Assembly: GCA_051251725.1 (NCBI GenBank)
Contig: JBPOFN010000010.1
Location: 1-64,000, forward strand
Origin: JALZUE01 sp051251725
GTDB lineage: Bacteria > Pseudomonadota > Gammaproteobacteria > Enterobacterales > Alteromonadaceae
Direction of reading: 5' to 3'
DNA: 64,000 nt
Under the pieces are notes generated by a model that was not told the origin of the DNA, ran no database searches, and was given only the letters and a program-made list of their open reading frames with translations. The position numbers and the translations under genes are program-made. Positions 52,037 through 61,071 of the stretch are shown here, one piece after another (position 1 is the first letter of the stretch; each line of letters begins with the position of its first letter).

Positions 52037-53164
52037 TCAAACCGAACTTGCTAAGGTTAATGAAACATGGCGAGTAAATTGTGGCTGAATAATATCGTTA
52101 ACCGCTTGATAAATATCATTACGAAAAACTGAGCCAACAAATATTTTATCCGCTTGGGCCTGCTCAATATGATTGGCTGCCACCATATGCTCCAATAAAA
52201 ATTCACCATAAGCAATATCAGGGCTATTACTGCTGGTTTTACCAATAGCTGTAAATTGATTATAACTCGGTACCACTCTGGGCGCTTTATCTTGATGAAC
52301 CAAGCAACTACCCAATAATGAAGGGGCAATAACATCAATATTGGTATCAAGATATTGAGCTGACGCTAATATACGTGCCGCCTCAAAACGATTCGGAATA
52401 TTTTCCAACCAAGTACAAGCTTCTTGCAGAGCCGCAACTAATGCCATAGTGGTTTCAGGGTGTTTAACTTGCCAATCCGCTAATAGCCCAAGTACTTTTT
52501 CCGGTGAGTCTGGCCAAATATCTGATGACGTGGCACAAGTTAAGCCAACACCTTCACGTACGGCTTTTGCATTCCACGGGCCGCCAACACAAAAACCATC
52601 GATATCGCCGGCATTTAATGCCGAGACCATATTCGACGGTGGAATAATCAAAATTTCAATATCATCAAGGGAAATATCACTATGTTTAAACCAAGTAAGT
52701 AATTGATAATAATGGCAACTGTGCGGAAACACTGTCGCAAACTTTAATTTTTTATTTTCTGCCCGTCGGGCTTCAATCGTTTTTTTCAGCATATTGGAAG
52801 ATAAAGGCAAACTTAATAAGCTTAAATCATGCTGAGTTAAAATTTCTTGGTATAACTGATTAGATAAGGTGATGGCATTACCATTACGGCTTAATATAAA
52901 AGGCGTAATAACATTTGCCCGCACACCGCCTAACCCTAATGTACTCGCGAGCGGCATCGGCGCTAACATTTGAGCAGCGTCTAAAACCCCAACATGTAAT
53001 TTATCACGTAACGCTGCCCAAGAGTTTTGCTTAGATAAGGTAACGTTCAGCCCCCATTTTTCGAAAAAGCCCATTTCCTTGGCAATGACGACAGGCGCAC
53101 AATCAGTTAATGGCATAAAGCCAATAGCGAGTTTTGATTTTTCTATTCTAAAGTGTTGATTCAT
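52037..53164 (-). CDS. nasS: Nitrate sensor NasS
   Basis: 375 aa, homologous to NrtA over its length (KLAIGFMPLTDCAPVVIAKEMGFF; GFCVGGPWNAKAVREGVGL) but without a signal peptide, so cytosolic. In the known NasS-NasT systems NasS binds NasT and blocks it until nitrate or nitrite binds. The stop of nasT is 1 bp upstream of this start. It is the second gene of nasTS. Its length (about 90 aa shorter than NrtA) fits NasS. Confidence 0.9.
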   Translation of the reverse strand: MNQHFRIEKSKLAIGFMPLTDCAPVVIAKEMGFFEKWGLNVTLSKQNSWAALRDKLHVGVLDAAQMLAPMPLASTLGLGGVRANVITPFILSRNGNAITLSNQLYQEILTQHDLSLLSLPLSSNMLKKTIEARRAENKKLKFATVFPHSCHYYQLLTWFKHSDISLDDIEILIIPPSNMVSALNAGDIDGFCVGGPWNAKAVREGVGLTCATSSDIWPDSPEKVLGLLADWQVKHPETTMALVAALQEACTWLENIPNRFEAARILASAQYLDTNIDVIAPSLLGSCLVHQDKAPRVVPSYNQFTAIGKTSSNSPDIAYGEFLLEHMVAANHIEQAQADKIFVGSVFRNDIYQAVNDIIQPQFTRHVSLTLASSV

Positions 53165-53165
53165 A

Positions 53166-53780
53166 TTAAACTTCTAATACTTCCGCTAATGATAATATGT
53201 TTTTAGCGACATCATCCATCTTCTGGCTATTGTTCATCGCCATTTTACGGATAGAATGATAAGCCTCGGTTTCAGATATATCTTTGGTTTCCATCAACCA
53301 TCGCTTCGCTTTTTCAACATTCTTTTGACTGGTCAATTTTTGTTTGGTGACTTCCAGTTCTTTTTTCAAACCTTGGTTTTCATTAAATCTCGCCATCGCC
53401 ACATCTAACACCGACTTAACTCTGACTTTGTTAACATCACCCACAACATAAGCACTAACACCATATTTAATCAGCTGATTAATCGTGTCAGTATCCTCTT
53501 CATGTTCAGCAAACATCACAATCGGACGAGGTGATGATTTAGAAATACGATTTAAACTCTCGAGCATATCGCGATCGGGCGAGTCAATATCAATAATAAT
53601 GATATCTGGTTGAATATTTTCAACTTCTTTTAATAACGAAATACCAGTATGAGAGATATGATTAATTTGATAATTTGAATGATCTAAGGCATTCGCTAAG
53701 TCTTCTGCTTTATTTTGATCATTTTCAACTAATAAAACATTTAGTTGAGTATTCAACGAGATACTTTGGGCTGGTTTCAT
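53166..53780 (-). CDS. nasT: ANTAR-domain antiterminator NasT
   Basis: 204 aa from the ATG at 53780 (an in-frame start 7 codons upstream also exists). The N-terminal receiver-like domain (LNVLLVENDQ; acceptor region IIIIDIDSP) lacks a partner kinase nearby. The C-terminal ANTAR domain (KNVEKAKRWLMETKDISETEAYHSIRKMAM) binds RNA with paired hexaloops. It is expected to release the nrtA leader terminator when NasS is nitrate-bound. Confidence 0.92.
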   Translation of the reverse strand: MKPAQSISLNTQLNVLLVENDQNKAEDLANALDHSNYQINHISHTGISLLKEVENIQPDIIIIDIDSPDRDMLESLNRISKSSPRPIVMFAEHEEDTDTINQLIKYGVSAYVVGDVNKVRVKSVLDVAMARFNENQGLKKELEVTKQKLTSQKNVEKAKRWLMETKDISETEAYHSIRKMAMNNSQKMDDVAKNILSLAEVLEV

Positions 53781-54034
53781 AATTACAACAGTTACTAGCA
53801 AATATTAATTCAATAATTAGCATTACTACTACAAGGACTGTGCCAACCAACTAAACCATTTAAAAACAACAAGATAGATAGAGAACACTCACCTAAGCAG
53901 ATAAATTATGACTTGTTATGATGCAGCTATGCGCCAAAATAGCACTTGTTAGATAAAAAATTAAACTTGATATAAAACGGGGCATTAACCAGAGAGTTGG
54001 CAATAACAAACAAGAAAATTATTAATAAAAAGAC
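53781..54034 (-). promoter_or_regulatory. nasT upstream region
   Basis: About 255 bp without a gene between nasT and the terminator of the next minus-strand gene. It should contain the nasT promoter. A TTGATATAAAAC motif near 53967-53978 is on the wrong strand to help. No confident assignment. Confidence 0.35.
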
Positions 54035-54070
54035 AAAAAAAAGCGGATCACCAATTGGGATCCGCTTTTT
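54035..54070 (-). terminator. Terminator downstream of the 83-aa protein gene
   Basis: An AAAAAGCGGATC/GATCCGCTTTTT stem of about 12 bp has a 9-nt loop. On the minus strand a T run follows. It sits about 40 bp after the stop of the 83-aa gene and separates it from nasT. Confidence 0.88.
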
Positions 54071-54111
54071 GAAAATTTCAGGGATACTGAAATACTGAAT
54101 TTTTTACTGCA

Positions 54112-54363
54112 TTAACGAACAATAATATCTGGGCTAGTATTAATTTCACCGTGATTATCTATTGTTGCAGCGTTTTGATCGCATAATAAAATTGCCAATG
54201 GTCCGTCATCGGTATTACGAATAAAAGCTAAATCATAACCGTATTGGTTTAAGCTGCTTGCTGAAAACTGCTGAGATAAAGTCAAACGACTCCATAATTG
54301 CTCTGAGTTTAAACTGCTTTGACGTCTTTCCATATATTTATTTTGAACCACTGATGATTGCAT
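54112..54363 (-). CDS. Small protein of unknown function (83 aa)
   Basis: Not recognised. 83 aa, no signal peptide or membrane helix. The N-terminal half is rich in Ser/Gln (MQSSVVQNKYMERRQSS), the C-terminal half has YGYDLAFIRNTDDGPLAILLCDQ, suggesting a small alpha/beta fold. A second in-frame ATG occurs at residue 11. It has a terminator of its own and a promoter-sized gap from btuB, so it is probably monocistronic. Confidence 0.6.
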   Translation of the reverse strand: MQSSVVQNKYMERRQSSLNSEQLWSRLTLSQQFSASSLNQYGYDLAFIRNTDDGPLAILLCDQNAATIDNHGEINTSPDIIVR

Positions 54364-54533
54364 GGTACTGCTCTTAAAACCACAATGACATTGATATGCA
54401 AAAGCCAGACCAGAATATAAAACCCTTACTTTATACAGTCTAAAGCTTAAGTGAAAATAAAATATATATTTTTTGTAAATAATTCAGACACTTTCTGGCA
54501 AAATACTGACAAGTAAAAAACACTGGAAAAAAT

Positions 54534-54571
54534 AAAAAATCCGAGCCTTGAATAATAAAATGACTCGGATT
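54534..54571 (-). terminator. Rho-independent terminator of btuB
   Basis: On the minus strand an 8-bp stem AATCCGAG/CTCGGATT with an 18-nt loop is followed by TTTTTT. It lies about 75 bp after the btuB stop and ends the cobalamin cluster. Confidence 0.78.
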
Positions 54572-54646
54572 CTAACTTTACTTCAAAAAACGTTAAGCCA
54601 AGCACTTAGCCTGAGCCAAACTTAAACAGCCCACTGAGCTAACGGC

Positions 54647-56503
54647 TTAAAAGTTTTGGTAATTAACACTTAGATAAAATGCTCGATCAGGGGTGTTATA
54701 ACCATTTGCCGTGGTATAGTCTTTATTTAATGCATTTTCTAACTTCACTTGCACAGAAAATTGCTGCGTTACATCATAACTTGCACGTAAGTTAACCAGT
54801 TGATAGCTGTTTAATTTAACATCACCGCTATCATAGCGTTTACCATTAAATTTATACTCAGCATTTAACTGCACACCATCTAATTCAGTGCTAAAGATAT
54901 AACTAAATTGCTGCTTAGCGCGGCGCTCTAATTGTTTGCCGGTTGCCTGATCTTGTGCGTCAGTATAACTGGCATTGAACTGATGCGAACTATCGTCAAT
55001 GGCATAAAGAGCTGTAAACTCTAATCCAGTAATTTCAACCTGATCAACATTTTGTGGTTGCCAAAACCCATTTTCATCTTTAGCCCAGTCAATTAAGTTT
55101 TCAACATCCGTTTGATAGCCAGTAAAACCCAACTGAATACCTGAATATTCAGTGGTATAAACTAACTCTACTGTTTCAGATGTTTCAGCAATAAGATCTG
55201 GATTACCTGCGCTGTAAAGACCAGCAGGCCAATACAAGTCATTAAAGGTAGGTGCTTTAAAGCCTGTTCCCACATTTAGCACTAAACGGTCAAGATCGGA
55301 AAATTGATAGCCGGCACCCGCATTAAAGGTGGTTTCTTCATCCATATGCTCAACATCATCGTGACGGACAGCCAGTTCAAACGATGCTTGCTCTAATTGA
55401 TAAAAACCATGCGCAAATACCCCTAAAACATCACGTTCGGTATCAATATAGGCAGTAGCACTTGAAATATCTTCGGCGGCATAATCTAAACCAAGGCTGA
55501 CTTTGAAATTGTTAGCAAACATTGAATTATTAATGATTGATACTTGATCTCGTCGGGTTTGAATCAAATTTCCATCAGAGCGTGAGGTACCGTTACCATA
55601 TTTTTTATCTGAATCACGGTTTTGACCAAAATAAAATTGCGTAACATTATCTTTATTAGCCGAATATTTAGCTCTTAATAACCAAGCATGATTATTAATT
55701 TCAGACTTATTAGTGCCGCCAAATGTGCTGTCGTAATCACTATTGCCTTGCACTGCCGAGAATAACCAATCAACAGCAAACTCATCACTGATTTTTTGCT
55801 CGCCTTTAACAGCAACCGAGGTTCTTTTATAACCATCATCATCAGGCTCTGCAGCCGTTAACACGTCAAAACCATCATTTTGCTCATGATTAAGTAAAAC
55901 CGACGTGCTACCTTCGCCATGATCAACACCAAAACCGACCCGCGCTTGTTTAAGGTTGTCTTCACCGATAGTGAGACCTGCAAAGTGCTCGCCACCCGCT
56001 AATTTCCGGGTAAATATTTGGATCACACCACCAATCGCATCAGAACCCCAAAGTGCTGCTCGTGGTCCTTTAACAATTTCAATGCGCTCAATTAGCTCAG
56101 GTGAAATTGATTGTATATCCGTACTCCCCAAAGTTGCCGAGCTCAGGCGAATACCGTCAATAAGAATTAAGGTATGATTGGCATTTGCGCCGCGCATATA
56201 AACTGAAGATGTTTGACCACGACCACCATTATTCGCCAAGTCGATACCGGCAACGGTCGTTAATACGTCTAAAATAGAAGTCGCTTGAATCGCTTCAATA
56301 TCACGGCGAGTAATTAATATTTGGCTCGCTAATGAATCATCGATATTCATTGCTGAGCGCGAAGCCGTTACGGTAATTTGCTCAAGTTCATCTGCGCTTG
56401 CTTGTTTAGCCAAAACCGATGGTGTCGTTAATGCCACCGCATTTACTAATGCTGCTGATATGATGGTTTTTTTCGTATTGATATTTAATATTTGTAGTTT
56501 CAT
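54647..56503 (-). CDS. btuB: Vitamin B12 TonB-dependent receptor BtuB
   Basis: About 618 aa. The ATG at 56503 has GAGGT upstream; an in-frame start 8 codons upstream is rejected. A signal peptide ends near VLAKQ, the TonB box is ITVTA, and the plug domain includes GGRGQTSSVYMRGANANHTL and IEIVKGPRAALWGSDAIGGVIQIFT. The 22-strand barrel ends with a C-terminal Phe (SVNYQNF). The cobalamin riboswitch just upstream and the gene neighbours support B12 as ligand. Confidence 0.94.
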   Translation of the reverse strand: MKLQILNINTKKTIISAALVNAVALTTPSVLAKQASADELEQITVTASRSAMNIDDSLASQILITRRDIEAIQATSILDVLTTVAGIDLANNGGRGQTSSVYMRGANANHTLILIDGIRLSSATLGSTDIQSISPELIERIEIVKGPRAALWGSDAIGGVIQIFTRKLAGGEHFAGLTIGEDNLKQARVGFGVDHGEGSTSVLLNHEQNDGFDVLTAAEPDDDGYKRTSVAVKGEQKISDEFAVDWLFSAVQGNSDYDSTFGGTNKSEINNHAWLLRAKYSANKDNVTQFYFGQNRDSDKKYGNGTSRSDGNLIQTRRDQVSIINNSMFANNFKVSLGLDYAAEDISSATAYIDTERDVLGVFAHGFYQLEQASFELAVRHDDVEHMDEETTFNAGAGYQFSDLDRLVLNVGTGFKAPTFNDLYWPAGLYSAGNPDLIAETSETVELVYTTEYSGIQLGFTGYQTDVENLIDWAKDENGFWQPQNVDQVEITGLEFTALYAIDDSSHQFNASYTDAQDQATGKQLERRAKQQFSYIFSTELDGVQLNAEYKFNGKRYDSGDVKLNSYQLVNLRASYDVTQQFSVQVKLENALNKDYTTANGYNTPDRAFYLSVNYQNF

Positions 56504-56509
56504 TGTACC

Positions 56510-56693
56510 TCTGCCTATGACGCCCACCGCATCATTGGTGCTAATTGTTTCATCTTGAAACTGATTAGCGAATAATAAAATAATAGGTAATCGGGCTTAA
56601 ACTCAGTTGCTTAAAGAGCCGAGTTTTTACCGTTGCGGGGGCAGCGTTGAACTTTCATCATCTTCCCCTATTATTTCAAAATAACGAAGTTTC
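56510..56693 (-). promoter_or_regulatory. Cobalamin riboswitch upstream of btuB
   Basis: The minus strand shows conserved cobalamin aptamer pieces in order: GGGGAAG near the 5' side, then GCTGCCCCCGCAACGGTAA (56627-56645, the B12-box region), and the 3' segment GATGCGGTGGGCGTC before the btuB ribosome binding site. No terminator with a T tract is seen, so translational control by masking the ribosome binding site is likely. The 5' edge abuts the btuF stop codon. Confidence 0.88.
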
Positions 56694-57569
56694 CTACCTC
56701 GTTGACGATTGATCAGATAACGCTGATCGCGTGTTTTCTATATCACTGCATAAAATTTCTAATCCCGTTAACATTCGGGTGCTAAATCTATGCAGTAAAT
56801 CTGCATTCGCATGGATAAAAGCATTGGCTTTTACCGCAGGAATTTCTGGCCATTTATGCCATTCAATTTTCGGTTGTACTTTTTTAGATTTTTCTTCTGG
56901 AATAATAATAATTTCAGGTTGCGCCACCATGACATTTTCAATGCTAATTTGCGGATAATCTGTCGAATTATCAGCAAAAACATTGTCGGCTTGGCAGACA
57001 CTGAGTAATTGATGGATCCAAGTATTTTTATTTATCGTCATCATCGGCTGTGGCCACAATTGATAAAAAACCTTTACCGATGGCTGATTAAGATATTGCT
57101 GACGAATATTAGCGAGCTTTTTTTCAAATAAATCAGCGGCGATTTCAGCCTGTGCTGACTTGCCTAACAGCTGACCAAAGTAGCGTAATTCGGTCGCGAC
57201 ATCGCCGATATCTTTTGGATCACTATAAATAATTTTGATGCCTAATCGGGCTAATTGCTCAAGGTTAACTTTCTTATTCCCGTTTTTCCAAGCAAAGACA
57301 ATATCAGGCTGCAGGGTCAACACTTTTTCTATTTGTAAGCCGTAATAGCCGCCAATTCTCGGGATCGCTTTTGCCGCTTCTGGGTGATCAGCATATTCAA
57401 CCGTGCCAACAATTTGCTGACCGGCGCCAATATCAAATAACATTTCAACTATGTGCGGCGCTAACGCGACAATCCGTTGCTTAGCTATTTTTACTTCTGG
57501 ACTTTTTTCTTGTGCACTTACATGAGTAATAACAAGTGCAAACCAGCACAAAACAAGGCAATACTTCAT
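56694..57569 (-). CDS. btuF: Cobalamin-binding protein BtuF
   Basis: 291 aa class III periplasmic binding protein. A signal peptide ends near HVSAQ. The family segments are RIVALAPHIVEMLFDIGAGQQIVGTVEYADHP, IPRIGGYYGLQIEKVLTLQPDIVFAW and VKVFYQLWPQPMMTINKNTWIHQLL. It delivers B12 to BtuCD. The start codon overlaps the cobO stop by 1 bp, so it is co-translated with the assembly genes. Confidence 0.92.
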   Translation of the reverse strand: MKYCLVLCWFALVITHVSAQEKSPEVKIAKQRIVALAPHIVEMLFDIGAGQQIVGTVEYADHPEAAKAIPRIGGYYGLQIEKVLTLQPDIVFAWKNGNKKVNLEQLARLGIKIIYSDPKDIGDVATELRYFGQLLGKSAQAEIAADLFEKKLANIRQQYLNQPSVKVFYQLWPQPMMTINKNTWIHQLLSVCQADNVFADNSTDYPQISIENVMVAQPEIIIIPEEKSKKVQPKIEWHKWPEIPAVKANAFIHANADLLHRFSTRMLTGLEILCSDIENTRSALSDQSSTR

Positions 57570-58207
57570 TAATAGTCAAAACCCTTTTGCGCTTTAACAC
57601 CCGCGTCAAATGCGTGTTTGACATTACGCACTTCACTGACGGTATCAGCCAACTCCGTTAAACGCCTGTGGGCACCGCGGCCAGTAATAATTACTGACTG
57701 CATTTTTGGCCGATTTTTTAAGGCTGCAAGCACCTCGTCTAAATCAACGTAGTCATAAGTTATCATGTAAGTTAATTCATCTAATAAAACCACATTAACG
57801 CTTTCATCGGCTAATAGTTTTTTACCTTCTGCCCACGCTAATTGTGCTGCCGCGGTATCAGACTCACGGTTTTGAGTTTCCCAGGTAAAACCGGTTTTCA
57901 TATAAGTGAATGGCACGCCAACACTTTCAAGCAAGTTACGCTCTCCGCATTCCCAGCCCCCTTTAATAAATTGCACTACCGCGGCTTTTAAACCGTGGCC
58001 AACCGCGCGCGTAACAACACCAAAACCTGAGGTTGACTTGCCTTTGCCATTACCTGTGATGACCTGAAACACACCTTGCTCGGTTTGCGCTGCGGCAATT
58101 CGCTCGTCAACTTTTTCTTTGATGCGTTTTTGACGCGCTTCGTGTTGCTGCTGTTTTTTCTCGCCCGCTGGTAGCTGATCTGGTAATTCGTCTTTTTTAT
58201 CAGTCAT
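57569..58207 (-). CDS. cobO: Corrinoid adenosyltransferase CobO (BtuR)
   Basis: 212 aa. It transfers the 5'-deoxyadenosyl group from ATP to cob(I)alamin or cobinamide. The P-loop is GNGKGKST; further motifs are VVQFIKGGWECGERN, LLDELTYMI and VIITGRGAH. The N-terminus is charged (MTDKKDELPDQLPAGEKKQQQHEARQ region). It lies 30 bp after cbiP/cobQ. Confidence 0.95.
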   Translation of the reverse strand: MTDKKDELPDQLPAGEKKQQQHEARQKRIKEKVDERIAAAQTEQGVFQVITGNGKGKSTSGFGVVTRAVGHGLKAAVVQFIKGGWECGERNLLESVGVPFTYMKTGFTWETQNRESDTAAAQLAWAEGKKLLADESVNVVLLDELTYMITYDYVDLDEVLAALKNRPKMQSVIITGRGAHRRLTELADTVSEVRNVKHAFDAGVKAQKGFDY

Positions 58208-58237
58208 GTTATTACTCTTACTGGTTAGAAATTCGCG

Positions 58238-59722
58238 CTAAGCGATAATTTCTTTAATTTTATCTAAGTTTAAATGTTCGCTAAAAATACTGGCTAAACG
58301 GTTTAACTGGCTTTCTCTATGCTGGTTTAAATCAATAAATTGCTCGATCACTGCTGCTGGTTTAACCCAATAAATAATCGCTTGGGTAACGGCGGTTGTA
58401 TCGAATAAACCATGGACATAAGTACCGATAATTTGGTCATCAGCTGAAATTACGCCATCCGTTTTTACGTTTGAATTTTCAGTGAGTGCTTGCTCAAACT
58501 CAATTAACGGCGCTAATTCTGTTAATAACGTACTGATACCACAATGAATTTCATAACCTTGCAGTGGGCAGTGCTCATTACCCAGTAATAAAGTACCCGA
58601 CACTTGGATTAGGGTTTTATGTTCGGTTAACAAAGTTTCAATCGGTAACAAACCAAGGCCATCAATTTCAGGCTGTGACGACTCTATGCCAAGTGGATCT
58701 TTAATGCTTTGTCCTAACATTTGATAACCGCCGCAAATGCCTAATACTTTGCCGCCATAACGACAATGCTGGGCGATTTGCTGCTGCCAACCTTGGCTTT
58801 TCAAAAAGGCTAAATCTGCAATAACATTTTTGCTGCCCGGTATAATAATTAAATCGCAAGCAGGAATATCAGTCGCAACTTTAACATAGTGTAAATCAAT
58901 GGCCGGGTTTAATCGTAAACTGTCAAAATCAGTATGATTACTAATATGGGGCAATAATAACACCGCCACTTTAACGAGTGAGAGTTGCGGGTTAACCACA
59001 TTATCAATCGCAATCGCATCTTCGGCATCAAGCGCAAGATCATGTAAATACGGTAAAACCCCCAAGACCGGTTTACCGGTTTTTTCTTCTAGCCAATCAA
59101 GCCCTGATTGTAATAACGCAATATCGCCGCGAAAGCGATTAATAACAAAGCCTTTAACGCGATTCTGCTCAGATTCAGACAGCAACATCAAGGTGCCAAC
59201 TAGGTGGGCAAAAACCCCGCCTTTATCAATATCAGCGACAATAATCACTGGGCAATCAACCGCTTCGGCATATCCCATATTGGCAATATCATTGGCTCTT
59301 AAATTAATTTCTGCCGGACTACCCGCACCTTCAACCAATAATAAGTCAAATTCATCGGCTAAACGCGCATGCGACTGAAGCACGGCCGCCATCGCGACTT
59401 TTTTATAGTCGTGATAACTGTTAGCTTCCATATTGGCAATTGCTTTGCCATGAATAATGACTTGTGCGCCAGTATCGCTATTAGGTTTTAATAACACCGG
59501 ATTAAAATCTACCCGCGCAGCCACTTTAGCGGCAACTGCCTGTAGCGCTTGTGCTCGACCAATTTCACCACCATCTTCGGTAACCGCGCTATTTAGCGCC
59601 ATATTCTGTGGTTTAAAAGGCGCAACACGATAATCTAAATCGACAAAAATACGACATAAGGCAGCCACTAAAGTGCTTTTACCCGCATCCGAGGTTGTAC
59701 CTTGCACCATCAAGGTTTTCAT
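58238..59722 (-). CDS. cobQ: Cobyric acid synthase (CbiP/CobQ)
   Basis: 494 aa, glutamine-dependent amidase that amidates the b, d, e and g side chains of adenosyl-cobyrinic acid a,c-diamide. An N-terminal P-loop-like domain (MVQGTTSDAGKSTL, then FKPQNMALNS) is followed by a class I glutaminase domain with the Cys nucleophile in LGICGGYQMLG and a His in YVHGLF. Usual length. The start overlaps the cobU stop by 4 bp. Confidence 0.95.
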   Translation of the reverse strand: MKTLMVQGTTSDAGKSTLVAALCRIFVDLDYRVAPFKPQNMALNSAVTEDGGEIGRAQALQAVAAKVAARVDFNPVLLKPNSDTGAQVIIHGKAIANMEANSYHDYKKVAMAAVLQSHARLADEFDLLLVEGAGSPAEINLRANDIANMGYAEAVDCPVIIVADIDKGGVFAHLVGTLMLLSESEQNRVKGFVINRFRGDIALLQSGLDWLEEKTGKPVLGVLPYLHDLALDAEDAIAIDNVVNPQLSLVKVAVLLLPHISNHTDFDSLRLNPAIDLHYVKVATDIPACDLIIIPGSKNVIADLAFLKSQGWQQQIAQHCRYGGKVLGICGGYQMLGQSIKDPLGIESSQPEIDGLGLLPIETLLTEHKTLIQVSGTLLLGNEHCPLQGYEIHCGISTLLTELAPLIEFEQALTENSNVKTDGVISADDQIIGTYVHGLFDTTAVTQAIIYWVKPAAVIEQFIDLNQHRESQLNRLASIFSEHLNLDKIKEIIA

Positions 59723-60258
59723 TCTTTATTTTCTCCAGCAGCTGCTTTCATGCTCAGTGGTAAACCGGCAATAACAAAATCGACTTGGCTGGCAAGCGCG
59801 GCTATTTCTTGATGTAACCAGCCTGCATGATCAACAAAATCTCGCGACAATTCCCCTAATGGGACAATGCCATGGCCAACTTCATTACTAACAAAAATAA
59901 CCTGCCCCGCTAACTGCGGTAAAAGCTTTAACAAGCTGTTTTTTTCTTGTAAAAAAAATTCAATGCCATGCTGACATAAACAGTTAGTTAGCCATAAGGT
60001 TAAACAATCAACCAAAACACAAGTATCGGTTTTAACGTGCTGGCGCAAACTGTCAGCCAAAGAATATTTACACTCGACTAACTGCCATTGCCCGCCGCGG
60101 TTTGTTTGATGGTGTAAAATACGCTTGGCCATTTCTTTATCGTCAGCACTCGCTGTTGCGATATAAACCAAGTTTTTATTACTTGCCAGCGCGGTTTGCT
60201 CAGCAAAGCTGCTTTTCCCTGAGCGGGCACCGCCTAAAATCAAATGAATATTTTGCAT
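59719..60258 (-). CDS. cobU: Adenosylcobinamide kinase / guanylyltransferase CobU
   Basis: 179 aa from the ATG at 60258, which lies just inside the cobS region; a GTG 12 nt upstream is weaker. Walker A GGARSGKSSFAE, the nucleoside-binding segment HHQTNRGGQWQLVE, VLVDCLTLWLTN, and VSNEVGHGIVPLGELSRDF match the family. It makes GDP-cobinamide from adenosylcobinamide. Overlaps cbiP and is separated from cobS by 1 bp. Confidence 0.93.
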   Translation of the reverse strand: MQNIHLILGGARSGKSSFAEQTALASNKNLVYIATASADDKEMAKRILHHQTNRGGQWQLVECKYSLADSLRQHVKTDTCVLVDCLTLWLTNCLCQHGIEFFLQEKNSLLKLLPQLAGQVIFVSNEVGHGIVPLGELSRDFVDHAGWLHQEIAALASQVDFVIAGLPLSMKAAAGENKE

Positions 60259-60259
60259 G

Positions 60260-61060
60260 TTAGTTAACACCTATAAATGCGGCAATCAGCACTAAATACA
60301 CGACTATTTCGGTGCATATTTGCGCCGCGCCCAAACAGTCACCGGTGTAACCTTTAAGCTGTGCATAAAACCATTTTTGTAAAATAAACCGGATAACCAG
60401 CAAACTTATAATGACACTCACCGCCGTTGTCACTGAATAAAGATTAAGTACCAGCCCTAACACTAAGACACTCAAGGAGGTGATGATTAACAGCAATAAA
60501 CTGCTAATAGATAGCTCTTTAGTAACCGGTTTTACTTTTGATTTAGCGTCTTCACTGACATAGTTCATGGTTAAAATTAGACTTGTCGCCACCGCTCTAC
60601 TGAGCGTGTTGGCCAGTACCAAAGCAAACAGCAGCACAGGTAAAAAATCGGCAAGTGCTAATAAGCTTTGATATTTTAACAATAAGGCAATAAATAAGGC
60701 CGCCGCGCCATAGGTACCAAGGCGACTGTCTTTCATAATATTGAGTTTTTGTTCAACTTCCCAGCCGCCACCAAAACCGTCCCAAATATCAGCCCAACCA
60801 TCTTCATGAAAAGCGCCAGTTAATACTAAATTTAAGCCTAGAGTTAAAATAACGGTAATTTCAACTGGAAAAACAAGCTGAGCAAGATAGAAAAAAATCG
60901 CCAACAAGCTACCAACTAAGACACCAACCAAGGCAAAATATCGACTCGCTTGATGAAACATCGCCGTTTCAATATTGCCGGTAATATTAACCGGAATGCG
61001 GGTAAAAAAGCTTAAGGCGATCAGCCATAATTTATATTGGTATTGCAGCGTGTTAATCAT
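60260..61060 (-). CDS. cobS: Adenosylcobinamide-GDP ribazoletransferase CobS
   Basis: 266 aa, multi-pass inner-membrane enzyme that joins alpha-ribazole to adenosyl-GDP-cobinamide. The family motifs FFTRIPV, the catalytic acidic segment AFHEDGWADIWDGFGGGW, DSRLGTYGA and GDCLGAAQICTE are intact. It follows cobT by 11 bp. Confidence 0.94.
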   Translation of the reverse strand: MINTLQYQYKLWLIALSFFTRIPVNITGNIETAMFHQASRYFALVGVLVGSLLAIFFYLAQLVFPVEITVILTLGLNLVLTGAFHEDGWADIWDGFGGGWEVEQKLNIMKDSRLGTYGAAALFIALLLKYQSLLALADFLPVLLFALVLANTLSRAVATSLILTMNYVSEDAKSKVKPVTKELSISSLLLLIITSLSVLVLGLVLNLYSVTTAVSVIISLLVIRFILQKWFYAQLKGYTGDCLGAAQICTEIVVYLVLIAAFIGVN

Positions 61061-61071
61061 AGCTTCAATCT

